Assembly (NCBI GenBank): GCA_032622095.1
Contig: CP136064.1
Span: forward strand, 139,517,954 to 139,581,953
DNA from: Siphonodentalium dalli
Lineage: Eukaryota > Mollusca > Scaphopoda > Gadilida > Siphonodentaliidae
Reading direction: 5' to 3'
DNA: 64,000 nt
Position 1 is the first letter of the stretch. Each line of letters opens with the position of its first letter. A model generated the notes under the pieces. The model made no database searches. It saw nothing but the letters and a program-made list of their open reading frames with translations, and was not told the DNA's origin. The position numbers and the translations under genes are program-made. Positions 49,481 through 62,030 of the stretch are shown here, piece after piece.

Positions 49481-51273
49481 ACGCATCAATCAACGGCCAA
49501 CAAACCAGACAAGCTGAACCACGACTCAACCACGGGAACACAGCCTGATGATATTGGCAGATCCGCGGTGATCACCAATATTCTCGCGTTTAGAATTACA
49601 GAAAATACGACATCACTCACAGACACGTACAATTTCAACCACACTGAATTCTCCGACATAGATATCTCACGTTTTCGCCACGTTCGCGGACACAGTTTCT
49701 TCAACTATACAGTCCACAGCGCTTCTCCAGCTATAACCATTCAGTACGCCTCGAACAGAGTTTCATCAACCACAGCTAGATTACACCGTTAATCCAACAA
49801 TAAACATTCACACACTTTCCTGGACACAGATCCAGCCACATACTACATGTTCTCCGCATATAAACATTCACACACGGTTCCGGACACACTTTAAATTTGG
49901 TCACCCACAAACTCACATCTACAAAACATTCGTTAGCTCACCTACTAGTTCCAGTATAGACATTCATCTCTACAGATTCGTGTACATCATTATTCTTGGA
50001 AATCGGGTGAGTGACCGTTCAATTTATCATTGTTGTCACATAACACTTTGCACACCCATTCAAACATACATTTCCACATTTCACCCAGGTACACGCGTTG
50101 GAACAAAACAAAAACACATTTCGCGCCAAAATAGCCTACCATAACATTATTTGCGATTAGTGGGTCCTAACAGATTCGTGCATACGAGACAATCTTTATT
50201 ATACAACAATATACACTTACATAATATTTAACAGTTAAAATTTACATAACAGCCATACATATTGTGATATTTCGCGTTAAACACAATCCAAGAAAACAAA
50301 TTATTCCCCATTAAACTCTTATAATTATATCGAAGTCTGCACCGCCCCATCTATAACACAGGTGCACCATGCAACCAGAAACGCTCTTCATTTAAACCAC
50401 CGCATTAAAACATCTAACCTGTCAACTGGACACAACTAACACGCGAACTGCATTTTACTTTAATGTATTAAACAACCTTCCACGAGATACGCAACATATA
50501 CACGCATCATATCAATCACATGCAATAAAGCAGGTAGAAAACGTTCAACGTTTCACATTAAAATTAAATTTAATAAGGCGTATTTCATATTAAACACAAA
50601 TTAAATAAATACGAATTAGTTGCGTTATAATGCAAACTAACTTCAAAACAAAACATTCGGCAAACATTTAGCCACCATTGAAACATAGCCGTATCATGCA
50701 GTTAGAATGCGATACGAGGCATTACATATCTAGATATAACTTATGGTAACTTCAATAACTCACAATCACTAATTTTAGATAGTGTACATCATTGTTATTA
50801 GTATAGTATAAAACAGGTTTTACAAATGCAGACAAAACGACACCTTCTCCCAGCCCACCCCTTAGACATAGAGACAGGCACCCTGTCATCTCACGGCATG
50901 AAATTGCCAAAAAGCCAAAATCTTGACCATGCCAGTGGCATGGTCATTTAGCATATATATCAAACAGGGCACAATCTCGTTTCCCAAATCTCTAATTCAA
51001 TTCTCGATAACAGGTGTACGTTGAGTCATAACGCCGAAGCAATTAAACCTAATAGACATGTAATATAGATCTTTCGGTAACGACTGACACTTAGCGTCTT
51101 TGTCCAATTGATTATTTACGGCTCATGCCAGTCTGTCAATCACTGATTTTGGCATATGCCACCTTCACGTTCTAAATCTTAATGGGTTTTCCATGTGGCA
51201 CACTCCTGTTGGTCTGAAGTCATAACTTCAAAAGTATATACAGACAAATATCTCAGAAATATCTGATTTTGAA
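49481..51273. other. LTR element interior, non-coding
   Basis: AT-rich sequence with no frame above 74 codons. Short repeats of ACATTCACACAC occur near 49,800-49,870. No recognisable coding domain. Confidence 0.6.
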
Positions 51274-51339
51274 TTCTGAATTATCTACTATCACTTACAA
51301 TATTTTATATCCGCGTTCGCGATATGCTTTCAATTCGAG

Positions 51340-51402
<63 letters not shown>

Positions 51403-52043
51403 TCGTGAAAATTATGAAAGTCAGGAACTCAGTTACGTCTTCATTGCTTCAAATATGCTTCATCTATACATACCCCGACCCGAAAATTAAGTATTAACCC
51501 ACCCACCCCTTCGCTCGGCCAGCACACACATCACCATTCTTATCAATTACTCAATTAAAATGACCCTCGATGGCAAAATCATTTGTGCTAGTTTTTCCGC
51601 TAACATATAAAGTTGCGTCCCCAATCGTAATGTGAATATTTACAATTGATCATAGTTAAATTTTCCCCAAACTTAGTAGAAAGCGACATTACCCAGGTTG
51701 GCATAGCACCTGAGTACTAACTTATTAGTTTCATGCTCTCCATAAAGTCCATAATACGTATATTTAAAATCAAAATTACTTGATATTCATTAACTAAGTT
51801 ATTAGAATATCGCACGGCGCCTATCACGCGCAATTGCATTCAATTGGGAGAGCCCCCCCCCAATAAAACCAGCCCATCTCATACATAATAGAATAGGAGA
51901 AACCTAAGGCAAGCTAACCCATCAAATTCTGCCTACGAGAAATCACCAAAAACAAAAATTTATTTCACTGCTCGCATAAATGTTCATATATATAAAGCCT
52001 GACACACTAATTATCTATCATTCGTTCCGTGTGCTTTTCTCCC
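51274..52043 (-). mobile_element. 5'-truncated LINE-2 copy (3' end only)
   Basis: About 770 bases nearly identical to 45,588-46,348, including the TA microsatellite (longer here), the C-run and the last few codons of ORF2 (ending at TTCGTTCCGTGTGCTTTTCT on the plus strand). It lies inside the LTR element interior on the same strand as LINE-2. The simplest reading is a heavily 5'-truncated LINE-2-family insertion into the LTR element; I could not identify a target duplication. Confidence 0.85.
51341..51398. repeat. TA microsatellite
   Basis: Alternating TA run in the LINE-2 tail copy, longer than its counterpart at 45,652-45,703. Confidence 0.95.
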
Positions 52044-53120
52044 CCGTCATATACAGGGACCCGGCCAATTTAACATGCCGATGCTTTCAAGTATCATATT
52101 TCTCATTACATTCATAGCAATTAGTTACATGTGCTAAATGGGTCTCACACAATCATGCAGAGAATACCTTCCGAACTCGGCCCCATTTGATGCCAATGCA
52201 ATCACGTGTTAACCATCAATTCACCACCGGTCTCCGTTTATGTAGGCGATTCGCTTCGAATGTTAAGGAAGTTACCCACAGACAGACTGTACGATACAAA
52301 CCCATAATGGCAGATCACGTGATAAATGCCGGAAATTACCCATTATAATTCAAGAATAGATACATTAACCCAAACGTTACCGTCTTCATACCGGATGAAT
52401 AATTGTAAAATCAAATGGAAATTAATATAGATTCCCAAAATGGCTTACCCGATTTTATATTAATTACTTAACCCTTTAACACTAGTTAGCATTTTTTTTA
52501 ATCACAAATATTACCCCCGACCAATATACAGGAAAACAAATTAAACTTTTAAACAAACATTAGCTAACTTATATTTAAACTAACTAACCAGATACTGTTA
52601 GTCCTCAGCATATCTTCTATACGGGGTACCTATGATTATAGGACATTCATCAGTGTGCACTGAGACGACATTTGCACTTAAACGCAATATCAAGGTCATT
52701 ATAGACAGAGCAACAATCCAATACTTCATTTATATTATTCATAAATATCTTCATAACTGACCAACCCGTGAATCAAACGGTTGGATTCATGTATACACGA
52801 AGTTAAGAGTGCATACTCCACATATCATTGTAATATATACACGCCAACAATTTATTGGCATTAATAACATATTCATAACTGATCAACCCCGTAATCAAAC
52901 CATGAACGCAAATATACGTCGCTGATAAAACGATTATAATATATGTATACACTAAGTCATAGTGTCTACTCACATATCACATTGACATATTTAATAATTG
53001 TAGAGTATAGAGTACTCATCTTCATGATAACAAAACTCGTTCTCATGATTATTAGGTCAATGCAATACGAGCGCATATACTTTAAGCCAGTCAGATGTCT
53101 GACAAATTGATCGTGTAAAT
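52044..53120. other. LTR element interior, non-coding
   Basis: AT-rich. A phrase close to CATAACTGACCAACCCGTGAATCAAAC recurs at 52,752 and, diverged, at 52,873 with nearby TATACAC segments, so it is a degenerate repeat of about 120 bases. No gene seen. Confidence 0.5.
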
Positions 53121-53124
53121 ATAT

Positions 53125-53870
53125 ATATATATACTAGAAGCTGACCCGACTTCGTCCGGGCTTTGACCTTGAGTTATCCATTTTGAAGGTCAAGTGGGGT
53201 CACGATTTGTCCAGTCCAAAACACTGCCCGGACAAAAGTACCCGACAAACGTGGCCGTCGAAATCCATCCGGTTTTACCCGATATGACCTTGAATTGATC
53301 ATTTAGAAGGTCAAGGTCAGGTTAAGGTCACGATTTGACCTGTCCAAAATACTCAGTGGACAGAAGTAACCCTATGTATCAAATGTCGTGGAAATCCCAT
53401 CAAAATTCGCGATTTGACATTGAATTGACCCGATTTCAAAGTCAAGGTCACGTCGCACGGGCAAATGAATAGGCTTATGAGACTCCCCATACGAAAGTAA
53501 CCCACATACCAAGTTTCATCGAAACCCCGTGATATTCGGGCGTTGGACCTTGAAATGACCCGATTTCAAGGTCAAGTCGCACGGGCAAATTAATAGGCCA
53601 ATGCCACTGACCGGCTGAAAATACACACACATACCAAGTTTCATCGAAATCCTATGATATTCGGACGTTTGACCTTGAAATGACCCGATTTCAAGGTCAA
53701 GGTCACGTTGCACGGGCAAATTTATAGGCCTATGTCACTCCCCGGCCGAAAATACCCCCACATTCCAAGTTTCATCGAAATCGGCTTGGCCGTATTCGAG
53801 TCCATCGATTACAGACACAGACACACACACAGACAGACAGATCTTCCAAAATATATAATAGATATACTGA
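53125..53870 (+). mobile_element. Short non-autonomous element with 125-bp internal repeats
   Basis: It opens after a TA run with CTAGAAGCTGACCCGACTTC, continues with five copies of a unit of about 125 bases (anchors GACCTTGAAATGACCCGATT type at 53,168, 53,291, 53,421, 53,551, 53,676), and ends ATCGGCTTGGCCGTATTCGA, then a CAGACACACACACAGACAGA run and ATATATAATAGATA. A CCGGGCTTT-like start, a CCAAGTTTCATCGAAATC box and an ACAGACAGA tail is a pattern I know from SINE-like or RTE-derived non-autonomous elements in invertebrates. The frames in it (67 and 93 codons) follow the repeat. Family assignment is tentative. Confidence 0.6.
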
Positions 53871-54465
53871 TTGTGCTAAGGCACGACACACGATACCTTT
53901 ACTCGCAATGTTCGAATAATAGCATAACAATAACGGTAGGATTATACACCTACCTCAAATCACTGCATCTCACCAACCATTCGCTCTAGCATTACCGCAC
54001 CCCCTCCCTTACGCCGATAATCGCGAAATTATGATTTCATTAGAAATCAATACATAAGCGACGAATTATGCCCAAAACGAGACTGCAAAAATGTCAGACA
54101 CAAGTACACAATCATATAATGCGCACCAGTTAACTACATGCATTGAACACTCTCAACCACCCATGAAAACACTTTCTATGCACCTAACGTGCTAATAATC
54201 ACATACTCACCCTATTATTGCCACAACATAATCATTAGTCACATATCTCATAACACGCAGCCCCCCCCCCCCCATGCAAACATGTCAAATATCCCACGAA
54301 CCTACTGCTACAATAGCGCTCTTTATATATTAAGCGCAATCATGTGCTTAATATATGAAACACAATTATACGCGAAGTGCATCATATACATATATCATCT
54401 CTATCACCAATAATAAGACACAACTTTAATATAACAAAACAAAAAAGACCCCTAAAAACCCGCCA
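53871..54465. other. LTR element interior, non-coding
   Basis: AT-rich with a C13 run at about 54,261. No gene or clear repeat. Confidence 0.5.
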
Positions 54466-55100
54466 CAAAAAACGCTCTTTATTATAGAGCGATTGGTACA
54501 TAAGCCACGGCATTTCTCCCGTCAACAAACCATTCCCCAATCCCTACCTCATTTTACGGACAGTTGTCCGACCTTATTTGAGGCCATGAAACCATAAATA
54601 CCGCCACAAACGCTCTGTATTATAGAGCGATTGGTACATAAACCACGGCATATCTCCTGCCAACAACCCATTCCCCAATCCCTAACCTCATTTTACGGAC
54701 AGTTGTCCGACCTTATTTGAGGCCATGAAACCATAAATACCGCCACAAACGCTCTTTATTATAGAGCGATTGGTACATAAACCACGGCATATCTCCCATC
54801 AACAATACTTTCCCAAATCCCTACCTCATTTTACGGACATTTGTCCGATCTTATTTGAGGTCATGACACCCTATTTTAAACTGCCACTAAACGCCTTTTA
54901 TTATATGGCGTGTGGAATATTAACCACGGCATGCACCACCCCGATATTCAGTATTTCCCCAATCCTTAGGGACAACTAAACGCTCTTTATTTAAGGGCAC
55001 GAACCCTTACTGCCAAAAAACACTATTTATTATATGGCGTGTGGAATATTAACCACGGCATCTCTCCAATATTCAGTATTTTCACAATCCGTAGGAACCA
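54466..55100. repeat. 138-bp tandem repeat with hairpin, 4-5 copies
   Basis: CGCTCTTTATTATAGAGCG, which can form a 5-6-base-pair hairpin, recurs at 54,473, 54,611 (one change) and 54,750, and more diverged at about 54,888 and 55,020. Each is followed by ATTGGTACATAAACCACGGC and, in the first three, by TTTTACGGACAGTTGTCCGA, itself a second inverted repeat (CGGACAGTTGTCCG). Confidence 0.88.
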
Positions 55101-57194
55101 CACATATAACATAATATATTATAAACACCTAATCATCTTTTGTCCCGCCCGTTCTCAAGAAATATATATCAAACTAACCGCCAGATTTACTATACATATA
55201 TAGGCCACAATTATATATCTATCACCATGGACAGTTCCATCCAATTTCGATAGTAAACCATCTTTAATACCACTCATACAAATATTTCTTCGAGGCATTT
55301 ACACATAATATGTACTTATAAATTAACACACTAAACATTATTTAATAATCATATAATAAACCAGTACTCGCAAGTCCAGTGTACACAATGTGCAAGTGTA
55401 CACATGGAATCTCGTATCGGATAAAGTCGAAGGGTGTTATTTTCAAATAAGGGTCTGATCAACTCTTGTGGAATGTCACGTACAGTAGAGAGAGAGAGAT
55501 ATACGAAATTGCGTTAAAACAAATAAAATACCCCCCCCCCCCCAAATAAAACAAATCATAATTTTTGTTCTACACATAAATAGAAAATACACAAATAATC
55601 CAATACACGGCCCCAAGAATGCACCATCGTGCATAAAAATCCTAGATACATGTACAGAGCTAGCATAAGCTCACTATTACATACATGTAACTTGCAACAT
55701 ATACAGCCCCAAAGAGTGCACAATCGTGCATAAAAATCCCAGATACATGTACAGAGCTAACTGAAGCTCACTCTTACATACATGTAACGCGCAATACACG
55801 GACCCCACACGCATCTATATCGTGCAACAACCAATACAAATGAATTCCAATACACATGAACACGAAATTCATGTGCAAACTTCACCCATCATCTCGCCGC
55901 TTACCCACATGTACATGTACCGTGCCAAAATAGGCTCACCATGTGCACTTTATCCCAAACGACACAAATATTGTCAGTCCTTAAGCAATATTTATCATAT
56001 TCTTCCCGTCAAATATACTTGCCAATGATTAACTGTCATTAATAACATATTCATATAGGCCCTATATCGGATCCTATAACTCAAATTAACACATGTCCAA
56101 CATCAGTTCATACTACCATTACTATTCATTAAGGCGAAACGATGTATAGAACCCACGTATAAAGAAGCATCAAGTTTCTTCATCAAATCCCACACGCGTA
56201 CAATCATCAAGTTGTTCCAATAGGACAACGGAATACAAATTTCCGATATAATTTGTCCAGGAACAAAATATCACGTCAGGAACACATTTTGTTCAAATAT
56301 ATCAATACAACTAAATAGGAACATACAATTACCATTCATATACAATGCTACCGATATAGATCACCATGCAATGATATTATTTTTTATTTATATAAAGACA
56401 TACCCCCCCCCTGTACATATAAACACACGCAACTTCACCTATACAGCCAGACTTATATGACTCATCACACATGGGTTCCATAAGACTAAAGGACGCGACA
56501 TTCGTATCTAATATCAATAAAATTGAAAGCAACTAGCAAATGCCAATCAGTTCGGCTATCGTCGATATGATATGTGTCAAACACGCGCACTCCAAATTTA
56601 TTTAATTATATATATACTTATATACTTCACCACATCATTTTCCATAAGGGGCATATTTCTACCCCAAATATCGTTACTGCGAAAATGTCTGAACAGCTGC
56701 AACAAAGCAACGCTATTATGACACGATAGGCTGTGAAATACAAGCATCCCTATTAATTAGCCAAATATATCAAAGTCGCTTCCACATGTCAAGAAACAGA
56801 TCAATTAACATGCCACGAGCACCATCTCATAAACACAAGTGTTCTTATCAAACAAGATAAATCACCAAACCAATATGCTACACTCCAGCCAAAAGGTCAA
56901 CTTGACCCCAACACTTTCATATCTAAAAGTATAAATATGTGCAAACATTTACAGCAATGGTAAAAACGAATTGTCTCTCATCATAATTTATTTCACCATT
57001 TTATTATTGAATGCATTGTTATTATATGTATGTCTATTACCAATATGCTATATGTTACTTATAACTATGTATATATCATTGTCCTTCAATCAAGCTAACC
57101 AGATCAACATATCATACACCCCCATTATGTCCCTTCTTTTGATAGAACTAAAGATTTTCAACTAAGCCGAAAATCTTCCGTGGTATGGGAGGTA
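55101..57194. other. LTR element interior, non-coding, with a short duplication
   Basis: AT-rich. At 55,626-55,700 and 55,723-55,795 a segment with GTGCATAAAAATCC, AGATACATGTACAGAGCTA and ACATACATGTAAC is duplicated. C-runs lie at about 55,532 and 56,404. The end carries the purine-rich tract before the right LTR. No frame above 68 codons. Confidence 0.6.
57182..57194 (+). other. Candidate polypurine tract
   Basis: GGTATGGGAGGTA immediately precedes the right LTR, as the plus-strand primer of LTR elements does. It is purine-rich but interrupted by T, so this is a moderate call. Confidence 0.55.
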
Positions 57195-57597
57195 TGTGAC
57201 ATAACTACACATGCCCCATTATATTCCCATAACTTGATTATCCGTGTTCGGTTCCTTAAGGAAAGAAACCTCACACGTCTTACTCCCTACCAAGACCTAC
57301 ACACAATGAAGAAGGCTCCCCAAATATGGTCATAGGAAATTACCATAACAGCGGGACCAATCCCGATGTGTATTACCAAACACCTCATTATGTATTCACC
57401 CAAATGGTATATAAGTAAATACAATTCCCCAAGATATCATGCTTTTCCTATTCCACTTCCGAGCCTCTAATACGTAGAGGCTCGACTATTCTAACACTAG
57501 GATCATCGATTGTCATATTTGTATACACTGCTTGTATCTTATTCACGACGTAATAAAGACTTGTACCTATATATATCTATGTGTCCATTACCTCACA
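57195..57597 (+). repeat. Right LTR
   Basis: 403 bases, TGTGACATAACTACACATG to ATTACCTCACA, the same as the left LTR except for a 27-base deletion after CATAACTTGATT and a few substitutions. The TATATAA and AATAAA motifs are retained. CGTT follows. Confidence 0.92.
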
Positions 57598-57601
57598 CGT
57601 T

Positions 57602-57947
57602 AACAATATTACAATAAATGTTATTTAGGTCAGACTCTCTTGCAGTGTTAATAGATATAAAGTTATTCAATTGTGAGTTCAATACCATTTGATATTTACT
57701 AATATCCATGCGCTTCCAGTTGAAGAACAGCCTTTCGTGTTGATCAGGTGGAAGTGCTAGATCACATGGTAATTTCAAGCAACAAGTAACAGGAACATGA
57801 CACGAAGTATTCCCGGGTGAGTCGCACATAGTACTGCAGTCCATAACCAGATCTGACATCACATCGGGAATCAAAATGTGATCTATTAGTGTAAGAGATG
57901 CGACTGACACAAAAGGAAAGAACGATGAGCCTCCACCGTTACACATG
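57602..57947 (-). pseudogene. LINE-2 ORF2, middle endonuclease piece
   Basis: The minus strand reads CNGGGSSFFPFVSVASLTLI, then DHILIPDVMSDLVMDC, GNTSCHVPVTCCLKLP and ARESDLNNIYCNIVN, and meets the right LTR. LTLIDHILIP corresponds to NIDHVIIK in the LINE-1 endonuclease. CHVPVT stands where SNHRPV is found in LINE-1, with the catalytic histidine kept. The piece is open throughout and joins the reverse transcriptase part at 48,872 across the LTR element in phase. Its upstream border is the TIR element at 57,948. Confidence 0.82.
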
Positions 57948-58270
57948 CTGGGGCCTATATTATAGAATTACAATTGCCGTGTTTCTCCACGTGGACAAAC
58001 TGTCGAATACTATGGATACGATAATTTACAAGTGTGTGCGATTCCCCGTCATTTACAAGAACAGATAAAATCCAGTACTATGGATCTCCGTTTATCTGCG
58101 CGTGGAGACGAACGCTTGTTAATGGGTAAAGGGAACTTACTCTAATATTATACATAAATGGATATAGTAATGCCTATATATATGTTTGAGTCATTTGGCG
58201 AGTGGTTTAGTCCTATTATGTATGAAGTCAATGTTATGATAGGCAATGGGGAACACGAAAACTACTTGCG

Positions 58271-58278
58271 TGCACCAT
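58271..58278. other. Target-site duplication of the inner hAT, left copy
   Basis: TGCACCAT directly before CAGGGGCGGCGGAAGC; the identical TGCACCAT follows the right end at about 62,047-62,054. Confidence 0.92.
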
Positions 58279-58624
58279 CAGGGGCGGCGGAAGCTACAAA
58301 AAAGTGGGGGGCACCAATTTAAAATAAATATATACTGCATGTATGAATTAAAAACTGTTCAAAAGTGCGCCAGCGCAAAGACTGTTTAGTATTATGTTAT
58401 TCGGGCTTTGTTACTGTTATGAAAGATGAAAACAAGAAATAGTTTAAATGAGCTACTTACTTATTTTCCCAGCCAATGTATGATGTTATGATTACTGTGT
58501 AGTCCAATTCACTCCAAATACGACACACACGTTGATATAGAAGAAACAATAATCACAGGTAACTTTGAATGTTAAATTACACTATAATATATGTACACGG
58601 ATACTAGTCTTGTCATCGCCCTGT

Positions 58625-61048
58625 TTAAAACTTCCCAAAGAATTTCAGTCGTTGGTCGTTTCTGCTGACAAACTCTTTGGCAATACTGTCTAGGATTAAC
58701 TCATCTGCCCTATTTTTGTGAGTTTGCAGCAGCAGCAAATTATTGTTCCTAACCTGCCCCATTGAACTTCTAAGGTATGTTTTTACACGTCGTAGTGCAG
58801 AGAACGATCGCTCTCCGGATGCCGAACTCATTGGGGCCAGGTAGTATATCTGGAGAAGGGAACGAACATTGGGCAAGGCATCCTGCATCGCCGTATCACC
58901 TTCGAACAATGATCTAACTGTATCCATTAATGTGACGATTTTAACTTCTGGATTGCTTCGTTTGATATATCCTTTAAGAAGTTTTAACTCAGCTTTGTGA
59001 AGGACGGTGAAATTTAGGACATTGTCGTATAGGTCTCTGAGTGTGTCCGGAATATTCTCCACGACATTCCCATTGGCAGAATCTATTATAACACGCTCTA
59101 TACTAATGAGGTGTTCATATGATTTGTGGTCGAATCTGCGCTTAATCTCCAGCATGCATGAATCTAGCGCAACTTTAAGTTGTACCGTGTACATAGATTC
59201 AGAATTTGTTGGTACATAATGGGCAGAATTTCCATGCTGGAGTTTGCGCGGCACCTTTCACTGTCTTGGTAGGGATGGATCACCAGCGACTGTGCTTAGT
59301 CTGGCAGATGTTACAGTCCTGTGATATAATGTTGATGCATCATCACGCTGTCTTTGGAGGCTGTCTAAAAGGGAGTCGATGCATTTTAGTGTTGTCTGTG
59401 CTGTCATAGATGGCGACTGTAGTGTAGTCGCCACCTGCTCACATACTGCAAAAATGTCCATTGATGCGGTGATGCCGAAAAACACAGCGAACGTTTCCAT
59501 CTTCTTCGCTAAGCCATTAGCTTTGTCCCGGACCTCAGCCTTGTTTGTGTCTTTAACAATATGTAACAGTGTCTTGTGTATAGCCTGATAGTTGTTGATG
59601 ACCGCACTAATTGACTTTGATCGCACTGTCCATCGCGTGGGGCACAGCAGGTGCAGATTGCTGAAGTCCTCGTTATCTTCCTGCGCAATACTTTGATAAC
59701 GAGCCATGCGTTTTGGTGATGCCCTGATGAATGTGGCCAGTGTTTGTACAAAGGATAAGGTATCCCTAATGACACTTGATACTGAGGCACACTCCTGTAG
59801 AGCCAAATCCAATTTATGGTTTGAGCAGTGTATGTATATCGCTGATGGATTCTCAGCAGTGATTCTAGTTGATACGCCACTTAAAACACCGGACATTCTT
59901 GCGGCACCGTCATAAGCCTGCCACCTACAATGCTGAATAAGTAACCCACAGCGCAAGAATATGTCTTTAATTGCCTTTGTTATCGTTCCGGCGTCTGTTT
60001 TTTCCAAGGAATATAACCCGATGAAGTCCTCTTTTACACTCAGGTCGTTTGCACATACCCATCTAATTACACATGTCATTTGTTCCACATTACTGATGTC
60101 TCGCGATTCGTCTGCAATTATCGAATACAGTTTGGATTTATCTTTTATGTCATTCAATATTTTCCGCAGAACACAATTTCCCATGATCTCAATCAGTTCA
60201 TTTACAATGTCATGCGACATATATTTGCCATTTTCAATCCACGAGCTCAACTCTGGTGTGTCGTCAGATTTTAAAATCAGTAGTTGAACCAAGTTTCCCT
60301 CCGATTCATCTTTTCCACGAATACTTAGTCCTTGACGAGCGAGGAAACGGATACACTGAATTTGTTTAATCAACATGTCTCGATTCTTGTTTTGTGTTAT
60401 TTTGTATGTATTATCCAACTGTCGACCTATACACATTTTATTGTCCAAGTTCATGAGAGCTTCCACTGCCTCAGAATGTGCATGCGATGATGCATGTTTA
60501 TCCAGTTTATCGTGACACTTTTTCCAGTTGGAAAATCCAGTAGTGGTGAAGGTCGGCTCCTCACAGTGGCTCAATGAAACAAGATTATGCTGTTTTGCTC
60601 GTCTGCATGCCAGACAGAATACTGTCCCTGCGGTTAAACAGTATGTGACCCAAGAACGCTCAAAAACAGATGCCGGACACAGTCTAACTTTTTTCGATTT
60701 ATCCTTTCCAGTTTCTTGTTTCACAGATGTATGCTTTATTTCATCGGTAGTTGGCTTAAACCGAGATTCCTGCAAACAACATATGTTTCCACACGATGGG
60801 CGTTGCCCATTAGGAACTGAGTGATCCTCCACATTAGTTTCATCTGGAGTTTGAGTATCAGACGTGGTGGTAGTGTCCTGTTTTTCGTTATCGGGTGTGC
60901 CACTTTCGTGGTGATCCTCCGAGTCAATCTCTTTAGATGGCTTCGTAACTTTTACCAAGAAACTTGTTTATAGTGTTTGAATGCCATTCTTGACATTTGG
61001 TGTGCTCGGTTGTTTTTGGGATTTCTTGTCGGGCCTGGCTCTGGGCAT
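58625..61048 (-). pseudogene. hAT transposase (TTF/ZMYM-like finger type), two in-frame stops
   Basis: One continuous phase of 808 codons begins MPRARPDKKSQKQ at 61,048, just after an acceptor-like TTTCAG, so an upstream exon is possible. Stops occur only at TAA 60,970-60,968 and TGA 59,260-59,258 (LPRQ stop KVPRKL). Domains: a TTF-type finger region with CPASVFERSWVTYCL, VFCLACRRAK, FSNWKKCHDKLDKHASSHAH; catalytic core with SIIADESRDISN, QAYDGAARMSG and HCSNHKLDLALQ; C-terminal dimerisation region with ASGERSFSALRRVKTYLRSSM and NNNLLLLQTHK. The D, D and E expected of hAT enzymes all appear present. The TGA is consistent with CGA changed by CpG decay. The enzyme would cut and paste the element in the nucleus. 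Compared with the LINEs it is little decayed. Confidence 0.88.
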
Positions 61049-62030
61049 GGTTGCTGAGCTGAAATATAATTAAAGCTTAAATCAGTTCTGGAACTGGTCA
61101 TACATAAAATCCAATATATATTGTATTTAATTTTAAATGAAAGCTTGCTAACCAATATGGTATTTAAAAAAACAGTTTGTTGATATATCTAATATCTTCA
61201 TAATGTAGCATATATAATATATATCGCTATTATGATGAAGCCGGAGTCGCACTCCGAACGCATAATTAAACATATTTCATTAATGTATCGCAAATGAAAA
61301 ATCTTTCATTTTAAAATTACAATTATTGTACATCCTATGACAGACGTAAACAAAAAATATTACCATTGTTGAAAGTGTATTCTACCAGTAGCAATAAATT
61401 AATAAAATAAAATAAAATGTTGTTAATAAATTATATCACTCACATGTACACAGTAAACTTCGTGCAGAAAAATAATTATTCTAACTCTTCTTGTTTGTCA
61501 GTACCCGTAATATTGATTTAGCTGAATTGATAAAAATCGTAGTCAAGTTATTCGAATGAATACTCAGCATCAACTGATACTGTATGTGATCCCATATCAG
61601 GATCTTGGCCACCTTGGCATGTAACTGTATACATGCCAAGCTACAGGTTTGAGGTTTTATTGAAGACACTAAAATTTAAACCTTTGATTGGTATGATGAA
61701 TGTGATTTTAATTGGACAAGCTGCTGTGTCCAAGACATGGCCCTGGTGGTATCCTTAGAAGACATGGGCTCTATAAAGAACTAAAAGTCTGTAGTAAAAT
61801 TCCCAGAGGGCAATTACTCAGACACAGTGTCAATATTGACCAAGCAATTAACTTACTATCTTGCTAGCCATGGCCATAGTGGCATAACTGCTAAGATTAA
61901 ACACATGTGTCTAGTAATGGCATGTTTCCTTTGGAATAAAATTATTTTCTTCAATGTATTTAGTATTGGAATATACCCATAATTGGGGAAAAAGTGGGGG
62001 TGGGGCACGTGCCCCCTGTGCCCCCCCCCC
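61049..62030. other. hAT 5' region, non-coding
   Basis: AT-rich sequence upstream of the transposase (in coding sense). TTTCAG at about 61,060 could be an intron acceptor. No upstream exon or promoter can be singled out. Confidence 0.45.

Larger units (their letters stand above)
48877..57597 (+). mobile_element. Large non-coding LTR element (LARD-like), 8.7 kb
   Basis: Two direct terminal repeats (430 and 403 bases) begin TGTGACATAACTACACATG and end ATTACCTCACA, so the ends are TG..CA with a TGTGA/TCACA inverted repeat, and the element is flanked by a CGTT duplication. A possible primer-binding site (TGGTACCGTGAACAG, 49,316-49,330) follows the left LTR, and a purine-rich GGTATGGGAGGTA (57,182-57,194) precedes the right LTR, giving plus orientation. 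The 7.9-kb interior has no frame above about 95 codons and no gag, protease, reverse transcriptase or integrase that I can recognise, so it must have used enzymes from another element. The interior holds its own insertions and tandem repeats. Confidence 0.88.

Noticed and set aside
54466-55100. CRISPR-like array
   Set aside because: The whole 138-bp unit is conserved, not just a short repeat between unique spacers, and the DNA is clearly eukaryotic.
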